Notes: a model not told the origin generated them from the sequence alone. DNA of 64,000 nucleotides from Roseateles amylovorans (GCF_025398155.2 NZ_CP104562.2:2976001-3040000); one strand, 5' to 3'; shown: positions 26,899 to 35,536, numbered from the stretch's first letter. A program made the numbers and translations.

Positions 26899-27795
26899 TC
26901 AGCGGGTGGCGAACCGATGGGCCGGACGGCCGCGATGGCCGTGCGGATCCAGCTCGAACACGGCGCCGGCCAGCGGCTCGTGCTCGCATTGCTTGCGCGC
27001 GGTGGTGACGAACAGGCGGTCCAGTGCCGGGCCGCCGAAGACCGGACAGGTCGGCTGCGAGGCCGGCAGGCTCAGGCGCAGGGTTTCACGGCCCTGGGCA
27101 TCGAAGCGGATCACGCAGCCGTCGCCCCAGATCGAGGACCACAGGCCGCCGTCGGTATCGACCGCCGCCCCGTCCGGCTCACCGCCGTCCATCGGCAACT
27201 GGGCGAAGACGCGGCGCTCGCCGAGCTGGCCATCGGGGTGGTAGTCCAGCGCCCAGATCGTGCGGGTGGGCGAATCGGTGTAGTAGAGCGTGCGGCCATC
27301 CGGGCTGAAGTTCAGCGAATTGCCGACGATCGCAGCCGGCAGCGGCAGCCGCTCCACCTTCAGCCCGCGCCCGAATCCCACGCCCGCCATCTGCGCGCGG
27401 TAATAGCCCCCGACCGCCGCCCCGTGCGGATTGAACATGCCGAAGATGAACCGGCCCTGCGGATCGCAGCGGCCGTCGTTGATGCGGGTGCGGGGCTCAT
27501 CGGCCTCGACCGGCGTCAGCGGGCCGATCTCGCCGGTCTCCAGGTCGAACAGCGCCACGCCCGAGCCCAGGCCCAGCAGCAGTTCACCCGGTTCATCGCA
27601 CAGCGCGAAGCTGCCGAGCGGCTCGGGCATGGTCCAGTGGGTGAGGGCGCCGTCGGCCGCACGCCAGCGCGACAGACGGTGGCTGTCGATGTCGGTCCAG
27701 AACAGCGCCTGCTCGCGATCGCACCACAGGGCGCATTCGCCGAGCCGCTCCCGGCAATCGACATGGACGCGGGCCGTCGAGGCGGCGCCACTCAT
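26899..27795 (-). CDS. SMP-30/gluconolactonase-family sugar lactonase
   Basis: Opens the aldonolactone ring (here most likely L-arabinono- or galactono-lactone) to the free acid. A six-bladed beta-propeller of 298 residues. Visible motifs: GECALWCDREQALFWTDID (~18-36, metal-binding Glu), RINDGRCDPQGRFIFGM (~105-121), NSLNFSPDGRTLYYTDSPT (~155-173, catalytic Asn/Asp) and PDGAAVDTDGGLWSSIWGDG (~204-223). The ATG at 27795 was chosen because it overlaps the stop of the SDR gene (ATGA) and begins right before the first propeller strand; a longer frame to 27909 lies inside that gene. Confidence 0.9.
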   Translation of the reverse strand: MSGAASTARVHVDCRERLGECALWCDREQALFWTDIDSHRLSRWRAADGALTHWTMPEPLGSFALCDEPGELLLGLGSGVALFDLETGEIGPLTPVEADEPRTRINDGRCDPQGRFIFGMFNPHGAAVGGYYRAQMAGVGFGRGLKVERLPLPAAIVGNSLNFSPDGRTLYYTDSPTRTIWALDYHPDGQLGERRVFAQLPMDGGEPDGAAVDTDGGLWSSIWGDGCVIRFDAQGRETLRLSLPASQPTCPVFGGPALDRLFVTTARKQCEHEPLAGAVFELDPHGHRGRPAHRFATR

Positions 27796-28547
27796 GCCCA
27801 GCCTCCGTCCACGATGAAGTCCTGCGCGCTGCACATGGCGCTGTCGTCGGCGGCCAGGAACAGGGCCATCGCCGCAATGTGCTCCGGCATCAGCGGGCGC
27901 TTGAGGCACTGGTTGGCGTCGATCTCCTTCTTGGTCTCGTCATTGACCCAGAGCTGGAGCTGCTTCTCGGTCATCACCCAACCCGGCACCAGCGTGTTGA
28001 CGCGGATGTTGAACGGCCCGAGGTCGCGGGCGAGCGAGCGCGTCAGCCCCTGCACGCCGGCCTTGGAGGTGGTGTAGGCCGCCATGCCGCCTTGCATCAG
28101 CATCCAGCTGAAGGACCCGAAGTTGATGATCGAGCCGCCGCCGAGCTGCTTCATGTCGGGCACCAGCGCCTGCGCGGCGAAGAACTGGTGGCGGATGTTG
28201 ACGGCAATCGCCGCATCCCAGAGCTCGGGGGTGACCGTCTCCAGTGCATGGCGCTTGTCGTTCGCGGCATTGTTCAGCAGCGCGCGGAACGGGCCGCCCA
28301 GGGTGGTCCGCAGCTGATCGATGGCGGCGCGCAACTGCGCGATGTCGGTCAGGTCCGCCGCCACGAAGGCGCTGCCCGGCGTGCGCGCGGCCAGCGCCTG
28401 GCCGGCCTCGGCGGCGATGTCGATGAAGCCCACCCGCGCGCCCTGCGCGGCGAAGGCTTCCACCAAGGTCGCGCCGATGCCGGTGGCCCCACCGGTGATG
28501 AGCACGCGTTGGTCCCGCAGGCTGGGATAGCTTGCGCTGAGGGTCAT
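27792..28547 (-). CDS. SDR-family sugar 1-dehydrogenase
   Basis: An NAD(P)-dependent short-chain dehydrogenase, most likely oxidising L-arabinose (or D-galactose/xylose) to the lactone, the first step of the oxidative pathway. 251 residues: cofactor loop TGGATGIG (~17-24), NNAAND (~91), catalytic serine within FGSFSW (~141), YTTSK with the catalytic Tyr/Lys (~154-158), and a C-terminal SAQDFIVDGGWA. The start has a clear GGAGA ribosome site. It is followed with 4-bp overlap by the lactonase gene that would use its product and is divergent from the dehydratase gene. The exact sugar cannot be read from sequence. Confidence 0.87.
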   Translation of the reverse strand: MTLSASYPSLRDQRVLITGGATGIGATLVEAFAAQGARVGFIDIAAEAGQALAARTPGSAFVAADLTDIAQLRAAIDQLRTTLGGPFRALLNNAANDKRHALETVTPELWDAAIAVNIRHQFFAAQALVPDMKQLGGGSIINFGSFSWMLMQGGMAAYTTSKAGVQGLTRSLARDLGPFNIRVNTLVPGWVMTEKQLQLWVNDETKKEIDANQCLKRPLMPEHIAAMALFLAADDSAMCSAQDFIVDGGWA

Positions 28548-28687
28548 GTCTTGTCTCCGTTGTTGTCGGCGTGGAGGTCCGGTGGCGAGTCCGGCACCGA
28601 GGCCGCCACGAAGGTCTGGGCGACCTCCGGGTGCGGATTCTCTCGGTGCAGATGCGTTCTGCGGCGGACGCTCTCGCTGCCGATTCT

Positions 28688-28702
28688 ATTAGTCAGACTA
28701 AT
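28688..28702. promoter_or_regulatory. Palindromic operator, FadR/GntR type
   Basis: ATTAGTC-A-GACTAAT, a perfect 7-1-7 inverted repeat. Its centre TAGTCAGACTA fits TNGTNNNACNA, the half-site pattern of GntR/FadR-subfamily regulators. The GntR/FCD gene at 31654-32409 is the obvious candidate binder (inference). Confidence 0.6.
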
Positions 28703-28752
28703 TGGGATGGCAAACCCGATCGATTCAGGGTTTTCACCAATTCGTGGCTTGA

Positions 28753-28767
28753 TAAAGTAATACTTTA
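28753..28767. promoter_or_regulatory. Second palindromic operator
   Basis: TAAAGTA-A-TACTTTA, a perfect 7-1-7 inverted repeat with a GTNNNAC core, 65 bp from the first palindrome centre to centre. It lies ~90 bp before the dehydratase start and may overlap its -10 region. Confidence 0.55.
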
Positions 28768-28853
28768 ATCCGATCCATGATGCGACGGACCCTGGACCAC
28801 CGGGGCATTGGCCCCCCGGGCCCGACACGCGTCGCCCCATTTGGAGACAAGCA

Positions 28854-29783
28854 ATGAGCCGACGCTTTCCGCGGCCCTACAAGGGCGTGTTCCCGGTCGT
28901 TCCGACCACCTTCAACGAGCAGGGCGGACTGGACCTGGAAAGCCAGAAGCGCTGCATCGATTTCATGATCGATGCCGGCTCCAACGGCCTGTGCATCCTC
29001 GCCAACTTCTCCGAGCAGTTCGTGCTGAGCGACGAGGAGCGTGCCGTCCTCACCCGCACCATCCTCACCCATGTGAATGGCCGGGTGCCGGTGATTGTCA
29101 CCACCACCCACTACAGCACCCAGATCTGCATCGACCGCAGCCGCGAGGCGCAGGCGCTCGGTGCGTCGATGGTGATGGTCATGCCGCCGTACCACGGGGC
29201 GACCTTGCGGGTCGGCGAGGCCGGCATCCATGCGTTCTATGCGCGGCTGTCCGACGCCATCGACATTCCCATCATGATCCAGGACGCGCCGATGTCCGGC
29301 ACGCCGCTGCCGCCGCCGTTCCTGGCCCGCATGGCGCAGGAGATCGAGCAGGTTCGCTACTTCAAGATCGAGACCGCCGGTGCCGCGAGCAAGCTGCGAG
29401 AGCTGATCGCGCTGGGCGGTGACGCCATCGAAGGCCCCTGGGACGGCGAAGAAGCCATCACGTTGCTGGCCGACCTGGATGCCGGCGCGACCGGCGCGAT
29501 GACCGGCGGCGCCTATCCGGACGGCATCCGTCGCATCGTCGATGCCTACGCCGCCGGCGACCGCGAGACCGCCGTGACCGAATACGGTCGCTGGTTGCCG
29601 CTGATCAATTTCGAGAACCGCCAGGGCGGCATCCTGACCGCCAAAGCCCTGATGAAGGAGGGCGGCGTGATCGACTGCGATGCGCCGCGCCATCCGTTCC
29701 CGACGATGAATCCGGCCGTCCGTGCCGGACTGCTGGATGCCGCACGCCGGCTGGATCCGCTCGTCCTTCGCTGGGCGCGCTGA
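28854..29783 (+). CDS. 2-keto-3-deoxy-L-arabonate dehydratase (DHDPS/NAL family)
   Basis: A class I aldolase-fold lyase that dehydrates 2-keto-3-deoxy-pentonate to 2-oxoglutarate semialdehyde, step four of the non-phosphorylative L-arabinose route. The 309-residue protein has the family beginning YKGVFPVVPTTFNEQGGLD (~9-27), the Schiff-base lysine in YFKIETAG (K171) and GGAYPDGIRRIVDAY (~221-235). The ILANFSEQF stretch (~46) replaces the GTTGE loop of true DHDPS, as in the sugar-acid subgroup. A strong ribosome site (GGAGA) precedes ATG 28854. The downstream dehydrogenase would take its product. Confidence 0.88.
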   Translation: MSRRFPRPYKGVFPVVPTTFNEQGGLDLESQKRCIDFMIDAGSNGLCILANFSEQFVLSDEERAVLTRTILTHVNGRVPVIVTTTHYSTQICIDRSREAQALGASMVMVMPPYHGATLRVGEAGIHAFYARLSDAIDIPIMIQDAPMSGTPLPPPFLARMAQEIEQVRYFKIETAGAASKLRELIALGGDAIEGPWDGEEAITLLADLDAGATGAMTGGAYPDGIRRIVDAYAAGDRETAVTEYGRWLPLINFENRQGGILTAKALMKEGGVIDCDAPRHPFPTMNPAVRAGLLDAARRLDPLVLRWAR

Positions 29784-29822
29784 ACGCAGGCGCGCCGCCG
29801 GCAACGGCGCCCGCCTTGAGCC

Positions 29823-29869
29823 CTTTCGTTGGCCCGTTCGTTGGCCTTTTCCTTGGCCCTTTCTTGGCC
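29823..29869 (+). repeat. 12-bp imperfect tandem repeat (NTTCNTTGGCC)
   Basis: Four imperfect units ending in TTGGCC, about 40 bp past the dehydratase stop and before the aldehyde dehydrogenase gene. It can also be read as part of an open frame extending the next gene upstream, but that frame lacks a start signal. Confidence 0.55.
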
Positions 29870-29998
29870 AGCCTCTCCGCCGGCGCCGCCAACGCGCCAT
29901 CGCAGCCAGCCGAGTGCTCCGACCCCGATCCCCGGCAGGCGCCCAATTCGTGTTCCATCGCCCCCGCTGCGGGGCTTCAGCCGTCTCGAGGCCCAGAC

Positions 29999-31441
29999 AT
30001 GACGCAATCCTTCAAGAACTTCATCAACGGCGAGTGGGTGGCGGGCGTGGACCAGCGCCCCAACATCAACCCATCCGACACCAGTGATGTGATCGGCCTG
30101 TATGCGCAGGCCGATGCCGCACAGACCGAGACCGCAATCGCGGCCGCCCAGGCCGCGTTCCCGGGCTGGGCGGCCAGCACGCCGCAACAGCGCTTCGATG
30201 TGCTGGATGCGGTCGGCAATGAGATCCTGGCGCGACGCGAGGAGATCGGTCGCCTGCTGTCACGGGAAGAGGGCAAGACCCTGGCGGAGGGCATGGGCGA
30301 AACCCACCGGGCGGCCATGATCTTCAAGTTCTTCGCGGCCGAAGCCCTGCGCTGCGGCGGCGAGGTGCTGGCCTCGGTGCGGCCGGGCGTGTCGGTGGAT
30401 GTGCTGCGCCAGCCGGTGGGCGTGGTGGGCTTGATCGCGCCGTGGAATTTCCCGATTGCGATCCCGGCCTGGAAGATCGCCCCCGCGCTGGCCTACGGCA
30501 ACTGCGTGGTGTTCAAGCCCGCCGAGCTGGTGCCGGGCTGCGCCTGGACGATTGCCGAGATCCTGTCGCGCACCGCCTTGCCCAAGGGCGTGTTCAACCT
30601 GGTGATGGGCTCGGGCTCGCAGGTCGGCCAAACATTGGTGGATTCGCGCCGGGTGAAGGCGCTGAGCTTCACCGGCTCGGTGGCCACCGGGCGCCGCATC
30701 ATTGCCGCCTGCGCCGCTCGCCAGGCCAAGGTGCAGGCCGAGATGGGCGGCAAGAATCCGCTGATCGTGCTGGATGACGCTGACCTGAATGTCGCCGTGA
30801 ATGCGGCCGTGCAAAGCGCCTATTTCTCCACCGGCCAGCGCTGCACCGCCTCCAGCCGCGTGATCGTGACCGAGGGCATCCATGACCGGTTTATCGATGC
30901 GGTGGTGGCCAAGCTCAAGACCCTGACCATCGACCATGCACTCAAGGCCGGCACCGACATCGGTCCGGTGGTGGATCAGCGCCAGCTCGATCAGAACCTG
31001 CGCTATGTCGACATCGCCAAAAAGGAAGGCGGCACGCTGGTGTGGGGTGGCGAGGTGGTCGAGCGCGCCACCATGGGCTTCTATCAGATGCCCGCGCTGA
31101 TCACCAACACCACCAACGAGATGACGATCAGCCGCGAAGAGGTCTTCGGCCCGGTCGCCAACGTGGTGCGGGTGAAGGATTACGACGAGGCGCTGGCGGT
31201 GGCCAACGACACCGAATTCGGACTCTCGGCCGGCATCTGCACCCAATCCCTCAAGTACGCCTCCCACTTCAAGCTGCATGCGGAAGCCGGGATGGTCATG
31301 ATCAACCTGCCCACGGCCGGCGTGGACTATCACGTGCCGTTCGGCGGGAGCAAGGGTTCCAGCTACGGCTCGCGCGAGCAGGGGACCTATGCCCGGGAGT
31401 TCTACACCACGGTCAAGACGGCCTACACCTTCCCGGGCTGA
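29999..31441 (+). CDS. 2-oxoglutarate semialdehyde dehydrogenase (aldehyde dehydrogenase family)
   Basis: Oxidises alpha-ketoglutaric semialdehyde to 2-oxoglutarate with NAD(P)+, closing the pentose pathway into the TCA cycle. 480 residues: the N-terminal FINGEWVAG start, GLIAPWNFPIAIPAWKIAPA (~142-161), FTGSVATGRRI (~223-233), catalytic Glu in EMGGKNPLI (E248), catalytic Cys in GQRCTASSR (C282) and EEVFGPVANV (~380). The start was set at the ATG at 29999 because alignment of the family begins there; an open frame reaches upstream through a tandem-repeat segment but is unlikely to be translated. It lies 215 bp after the keto-acid dehydratase gene. Confidence 0.9.
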   Translation: MTQSFKNFINGEWVAGVDQRPNINPSDTSDVIGLYAQADAAQTETAIAAAQAAFPGWAASTPQQRFDVLDAVGNEILARREEIGRLLSREEGKTLAEGMGETHRAAMIFKFFAAEALRCGGEVLASVRPGVSVDVLRQPVGVVGLIAPWNFPIAIPAWKIAPALAYGNCVVFKPAELVPGCAWTIAEILSRTALPKGVFNLVMGSGSQVGQTLVDSRRVKALSFTGSVATGRRIIAACAARQAKVQAEMGGKNPLIVLDDADLNVAVNAAVQSAYFSTGQRCTASSRVIVTEGIHDRFIDAVVAKLKTLTIDHALKAGTDIGPVVDQRQLDQNLRYVDIAKKEGGTLVWGGEVVERATMGFYQMPALITNTTNEMTISREEVFGPVANVVRVKDYDEALAVANDTEFGLSAGICTQSLKYASHFKLHAEAGMVMINLPTAGVDYHVPFGGSKGSSYGSREQGTYAREFYTTVKTAYTFPG

Positions 31442-31585
31442 ACCGGCACCGCCGACCCGATCCGCCCCGACTGAACGAACCCAGCGGCCACCTACGGGTG
31501 CAGGCCGTTGGGTGGCACGCCGATGTGGCTTGCCGGCGTTCGGCGCGCTGCGGGAGGGTCCGGTGCAAGCGTTACACGCATGGGT

Positions 31586-31615
31586 CCACCGAGGCCGGCT
31601 TGCCCGCCTCGGTGG
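31586..31615 (+). terminator. Stem-loop between dehydrogenase and GntR genes
   Basis: CCACCGAGG and CCTCGGTGG form a perfect 9-bp stem with a 12-nt loop, 145 bp after the dehydrogenase stop and 39 bp before the regulator start. No T-tract follows, so it could be an attenuator or part of the regulator leader rather than an intrinsic terminator. Confidence 0.4.
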
Positions 31616-31653
31616 GGCTTCGAGGTCAGCTTCCCGTGATAGCCTGCCGCCCG

Positions 31654-32409
31654 ATGAAAACCCGCGCCGATCATTCCACCTATCGTCGAACGCCGCCTGC
31701 GGCCAAGAGCATGCATGGCCGCATCGTGAGCGAGCTCGGCCTGGCGATCGTGGCCGGCGAGCTCAAGCCGGGCGATCGTCTGCCGCCGGAGCCCCAACTG
31801 CTGGAGCGCTACGAGGTCAGCCGACCGGTGCTTCGCGAGGCGGTGCGGGTGCTGGTGGCCAAGGGCCTGGTGGTGTCGCGGCAGCGCGCCGGCGCCATCG
31901 TGCGGCCGCGCAATGAATGGCACCTGCTGGATCCGGACGTGCTGTACTGGTTGATCCAGACCAAGCCGCAGCAGGAATTCCTGAACACCCTGATGGAAGT
32001 GCGGCGGATCTTCGAGCCGGCAGCCGCCGCGCTGGCCGCCAAGGCCGCCACCGAGGAGCAGGTGCGCCAGATCGAAGCCGCGTTCGCCGGCATGGAAGCG
32101 GCCACCGATGTCGAGCAGTTGCTGGAGCCCGACCTGGCCTTCCATCGCCAGATCGCCGAGGCCACCGGCAATGACCTGATGGCCTACATCGGCAACATGC
32201 TGTCGCTGGCGCTGCGGGAATCCATCATCCTCAGCAGCCAGCTGCCCAACACCCATGAACTCTCGCTGCCCCGCCACAAGGCCATCCTGACCGCGATCCG
32301 TGATCGCGACCCGCTCGGTGCGCGTCAGGCGACGCTGGTGCAGTTGCAGGAAACCGGCGATGACCTCAGCAGCGTGCTCTCCACACAAGGCATCGTGGAC
32401 CTGGCCTGA
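31654..32409 (+). CDS. GntR-family regulator with FCD domain
   Basis: A sugar-acid-responsive DNA-binding protein, probably a repressor of the adjacent pathway. The 251-residue protein has a winged-helix domain (~20-90: GDRLPPEPQLLERYEV, SRPVLREAVRVLVAKGLV) and a C-terminal FCD ligand domain (~100-245) with the D-x3-H metal/ligand pattern LAFHRQIAEATGN (~166). The start at 31654 gives the usual family length; the open frame continues upstream through the end of the dehydrogenase gene but is a shadow there. The palindromes at 28688 and 28753 match the operator type of this family. The LysR gene starts at the very next base. Confidence 0.9.
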   Translation: MKTRADHSTYRRTPPAAKSMHGRIVSELGLAIVAGELKPGDRLPPEPQLLERYEVSRPVLREAVRVLVAKGLVVSRQRAGAIVRPRNEWHLLDPDVLYWLIQTKPQQEFLNTLMEVRRIFEPAAAALAAKAATEEQVRQIEAAFAGMEAATDVEQLLEPDLAFHRQIAEATGNDLMAYIGNMLSLALRESIILSSQLPNTHELSLPRHKAILTAIRDRDPLGARQATLVQLQETGDDLSSVLSTQGIVDLA

Positions 32410-33354
32410 ATGAACGACGCTCCCAATCCCAACTGGTTCCTGCGTGCGCGGCTCAAGACCCGCCAGTTGCTGCTGCTGATCGCGCTGGACGACCACCGCA
32501 ACATCCATCGGGCCTCCGAGGCCTTGTGCATGACCCAGCCCGCGGCCTCCAAGCAGCTCAAGGACCTGGAGGACATGCTGGAGGTGAAGCTGTTCGAGCG
32601 CCTGCCGCGCGGCATGGAGCCGACGCTCTTCGGCGAGACCATGATCCGCCATGCCCGCATGGCCTTGACCAGCCTGGCCGCTGCGCATGAGGACATCGTG
32701 GCGCTGAAGAAGGGGCTGACCGGGCAGGTGGACGTCGGCGTGATCATGACCCCCGGCATGTCGATGCTGCCCAAGGCCATCGCCCGCATCAAGTCGACGG
32801 CGCCGCTGCTGCGCATCGGCGTGCAGATGGACACCAGCAAGGTACTTCTGAACCTGCTGCAGCGCGGCGAGCTCGACTTCATGATCGGCCGCATCATCGA
32901 GGAGGACGGCGCCGGCGGGCTGCACTATGAGGAGCTCACCGGCGAGCCGGCGTGCGCGGTGGCGCGACTCGGTCACCCGCTGCTGTTGCGCCGGGACCTG
33001 AGCCTGGCCGACCTGGCCACCCAGCCCTGGATCCTGCCGCCGCCCGGGAGTGTTCTGCGGCACCGCTGGGAGCTGATGTTCCGCCGGGCGGCGCTGGCGC
33101 CGCCTTCCGATGTGGTGGACACCACCGCCTTGCTGGTCATCACCGCCTTGCTTCAGCACACCGACGCCTTGCATGTCATGCCGTTGGAAGTGGCCCGCTA
33201 CTACGCCTCGCTGAATGCGCTGGCCATCCTGCCGATCGAGCTGCCCTGCGCGATGGATGCGTTCGGCATCATCACGCGGGAAGGGCATCTGCTGTCGCCG
33301 GGGGCGCGGGCCTTGCTGGAGCAGGTCCGCAGCGTCGCGAAGGAAGTCGGCTGA
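32410..33354 (+). CDS. LysR-family regulator (GbpR-like)
   Basis: A 314-residue LysR-type transcription factor: winged helix-turn-helix (~20-80; HRASEALCMTQPAASKQLKD is the recognition region) followed by the periplasmic-binding-protein-like effector domain. Relatives such as GbpR control sugar-binding protein genes in response to arabinose or galactose (family knowledge), which fits the neighbouring transporter. It abuts the GntR stop without a gap, so the two regulators are cotranscribed. A motif shared by 38304-38323 and 59486-59505 could be its site (inference). Confidence 0.87.
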   Translation: MNDAPNPNWFLRARLKTRQLLLLIALDDHRNIHRASEALCMTQPAASKQLKDLEDMLEVKLFERLPRGMEPTLFGETMIRHARMALTSLAAAHEDIVALKKGLTGQVDVGVIMTPGMSMLPKAIARIKSTAPLLRIGVQMDTSKVLLNLLQRGELDFMIGRIIEEDGAGGLHYEELTGEPACAVARLGHPLLLRRDLSLADLATQPWILPPPGSVLRHRWELMFRRAALAPPSDVVDTTALLVITALLQHTDALHVMPLEVARYYASLNALAILPIELPCAMDAFGIITREGHLLSPGARALLEQVRSVAKEVG

Positions 33355-33395
33355 GGTCGGGCGACCTGACCATTGGACCACTGGACCACTCGACA

Positions 33396-33435
33396 ATTCG
33401 GTCATTCGGTCATTCGGTCATTCGGTCATTCGGCC
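33396..33435. repeat. 8-bp tandem repeat ATTCGGTC x5
   Basis: Four exact ATTCGGTC units and a fifth ending in CC, between the convergent lysR and permease genes. Just before it is a run of GACCA(C/T)TG words. Perfect short units make it a candidate for slippage variation. Confidence 0.85.
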
Positions 33436-33458
33436 CGCCCGCCTGGGCCGCGGCCCTC

Positions 33459-34427
33459 TCACGCCGTGGGCGACACCGGCCGCGACAGCAGGCGCTGCAC
33501 CACGCAGAACAGGAAGAGCAGGGCGCCGATGACGATCTTGGTCCACCAGGAACTGAGGGTGCCGTCGAAGGCGATCAGCGTCTGTATCACCCCCAGCACC
33601 AACACGCCTGAGAGCGCGCCCGCCACATAGCCGTAGCCGCCGCTGAGCATCGTGCCGCCGATCACCACGGCGGCGATGGCGTCCAGCTCGGCACCCTGCG
33701 CATGCAGGCCGTAGCCCGACAGCATGTAGAACCCGAACAGCAGCCCCGCCAGCGCGGCGCAGAACCCGCTGAAGCCGTAGACCAGCAGCTTGGTGCGGCC
33801 GACCGGCAGCCCCATCATCAAGGCGGACTGCTCATTGCCGCCCAAGGCATAGACCGCGCGACCGAACGGGCTGCGGTGCGCCAGCCAGATGCCCACACCC
33901 AGCACCACGACGGCAATGACCGCACTCGGCGACACAAAGCCGCCCGGCACCGACCACTGCGTCTGGGAGATCTCGACAAAGCTCGCTTCGCTGATGGTGA
34001 TCGAGTCCACGCTGATCACATAGCACAGGCCCCGAGCCAGGAACATCCCGGCCAGCGTCACGATGAAGGGCTGCAGCCGGAAGAAGTGGATCAGTGCGCC
34101 CTGCAGCATGCCGAACAAGGCGCCCCCGGCCAGCACCACCACCATCACGGCGGGCGCCGACCACTGCGCCTGCTGCAGCAGCCAGGCCGCAACCGTGGTC
34201 GACAGGGCCAGCACCGCGCCCACCGACAGGTCGATCCCGCCGGACAGGATCACCAGGCTCATGCCCACCGCCAGCACCAGCAGGTAGGCGTTGTCGATCA
34301 GCAAATTGAGCATGACCTGCGGTGCCGCGAAGCCCGGATAGCGGATCCCGCCCGCGATCAGCAACAGCAGCAGCAAGGCCACGGTGACCTGGGCGCTGAA
34401 GGCCGGGTGATGCAGCCAACGGTTCAT
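33459..34427 (-). CDS. yjfF: Sugar ABC transporter permease (YjfF-like)
   Basis: One of two inner-membrane subunits of a ribose/galactofuranose-class importer. 322 residues with about nine hydrophobic helices and the family's cytoplasmic-loop signature GGNEQSALMMGLPVGRTKLL (~213-232) that contacts the ATPase. The VILSGGIDLSVGAVLALS segment (~59-76) is highly typical. The ATG at 34427 overlaps the stop of the upstream permease gene; longer upstream frames run inside that gene. The symbol is by resemblance to the YtfQRT-YjfF system, and the real substrate is probably a pentose or galactose-type sugar used by the adjacent enzymes. Confidence 0.87.
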   Translation of the reverse strand: MNRWLHHPAFSAQVTVALLLLLLIAGGIRYPGFAAPQVMLNLLIDNAYLLVLAVGMSLVILSGGIDLSVGAVLALSTTVAAWLLQQAQWSAPAVMVVVLAGGALFGMLQGALIHFFRLQPFIVTLAGMFLARGLCYVISVDSITISEASFVEISQTQWSVPGGFVSPSAVIAVVVLGVGIWLAHRSPFGRAVYALGGNEQSALMMGLPVGRTKLLVYGFSGFCAALAGLLFGFYMLSGYGLHAQGAELDAIAAVVIGGTMLSGGYGYVAGALSGVLVLGVIQTLIAFDGTLSSWWTKIVIGALLFLFCVVQRLLSRPVSPTA

Positions 34428-35536
34428 CGCGGGCCTCCGGGTGGTGGCCGCTTGGTGGGACGGATCGCCTGCAGCGCGCGGCGCGCCATCGGCTGCAGCT
34501 CGCTCGATTGCAAGATGCACAGCAGGAACACCACCATCGCCTTCACCACCATGTTGATTTCGGGCGGCACGCCCAGCGAATAGATCGTGGTGGTCAGGGT
34601 CTGGATGATCAGCGCACCGACGAGGCTGCCCGCCAGGTGGTACTTGCCCCCCGCCAACGACGCCCCGCCCAGGGTCACCGCCAGGATCGCATCCAGTTCC
34701 AGCAGCAGGCCCGCGTTGTTGGCGTCGGCGCTCTTGATGTTGGAGGCGATCATCAGACCGGCCAGTCCCGCACAGGTCGCCGCAAACACATAGGTGCCGA
34801 AGATCAGCGTGCCGGTGCGCAGACCGGCCAGTCGCGAGGCGACCGGATTCAGTCCGACCGCCTGCACGAACAGTCCCAATGCCGTCTTGCGCAGCAGCGT
34901 CGTGGTGGTCACGGCCACTGCCGCCACCACCCACAGCGAGATCGGCAGGCCCAGCCAGTAGCCGCCGCCCAGCACGAAGAAGCTGGGTTGGTAGACGGTC
35001 AGGATCTGCCCGTCCGCCAGCAGTTGCGCCAATCCCCGACCCGCGACCATCAGAATCAAGGTCGCGATGATCGGCTGCAGCTTCAGCCCCGCCACCAGCA
35101 CACCATTCCAGGCGCCGCACAGCAGCGCGGCGCCCAGCGCCGCCGCATAGGCCACCGTCATCGGCTGGCCGGCGTTGACCAGCATCGCCGCCACCGTGGC
35201 CGCAATCGCCACCACCGCGCCGACCGACACATCAATCCCCCGCGTGGCGATCACCAGGCTCATGCCCAGCGACGCCAGCATCAATGGCGCCGCGCGGTTG
35301 AGGATGTCGATCAGCGGTCCATAGAGGTGGCCGTCCTTGATTTCCAGATGCCAGAAGCCGGGCAGGCAGATCGCATCCACGATCAACAACATCAGCAATG
35401 CCGCCACCGGCCGCAGCAGTGGATGGGCGCGACCCACGGCCCAGCCGCGTCGCGCACCGCGCAGCAGGCGCGCCAGCGGGCCGGGAGGCGGCTCCACACG
35501 CAAGGGCAGCGACTCAATCACGTCGGGCTCCGCCAT
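34424..35536 (-). CDS. ytfT: Sugar ABC transporter permease (YtfT-like)
   Basis: The partner inner-membrane permease, 370 residues from the ATG at 35536. It has an extended hydrophilic N-terminus, then about ten membrane helices, the VIATRGIDVSVGAVVAIAAT segment (~99-118) and the ATPase-contact loop GLNPVASRLAGLRTGTL (~229-245). The start overlaps the end of the ATPase gene by 23 bp, and its stop overlaps the next permease start (ATGA), showing tight operon packing. A TTG three codons earlier is possible. Confidence 0.86.
   Translation of the reverse strand: MAEPDVIESLPLRVEPPPGPLARLLRGARRGWAVGRAHPLLRPVAALLMLLIVDAICLPGFWHLEIKDGHLYGPLIDILNRAAPLMLASLGMSLVIATRGIDVSVGAVVAIAATVAAMLVNAGQPMTVAYAAALGAALLCGAWNGVLVAGLKLQPIIATLILMVAGRGLAQLLADGQILTVYQPSFFVLGGGYWLGLPISLWVVAAVAVTTTTLLRKTALGLFVQAVGLNPVASRLAGLRTGTLIFGTYVFAATCAGLAGLMIASNIKSADANNAGLLLELDAILAVTLGGASLAGGKYHLAGSLVGALIIQTLTTTIYSLGVPPEINMVVKAMVVFLLCILQSSELQPMARRALQAIRPTKRPPPGGPR

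Larger units (their letters stand above)
28548..28853. promoter_or_regulatory. Divergent regulatory region of the sugar operons
   Basis: 306 bp between the SDR gene (minus) and the keto-acid dehydratase gene (plus). It carries two perfect 15-bp palindromes (28688-28702 and 28753-28767) and should hold both promoters. It is AT-rich between about 28683 and 28770, unlike the surrounding DNA. Confidence 0.6.

Noticed and set aside
29816..29998. N-terminal extension of the aldehyde dehydrogenase
   Set aside because: The extension encodes a tandem-repeat, hydrophobic/Pro-rich segment with no ribosome site; the enzyme family starts at 29999.
31042..31653. Long N-terminal extension of the GntR regulator
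   Set aside because: It overlaps the aldehyde dehydrogenase gene in another frame; the family length fits the ATG at 31654.
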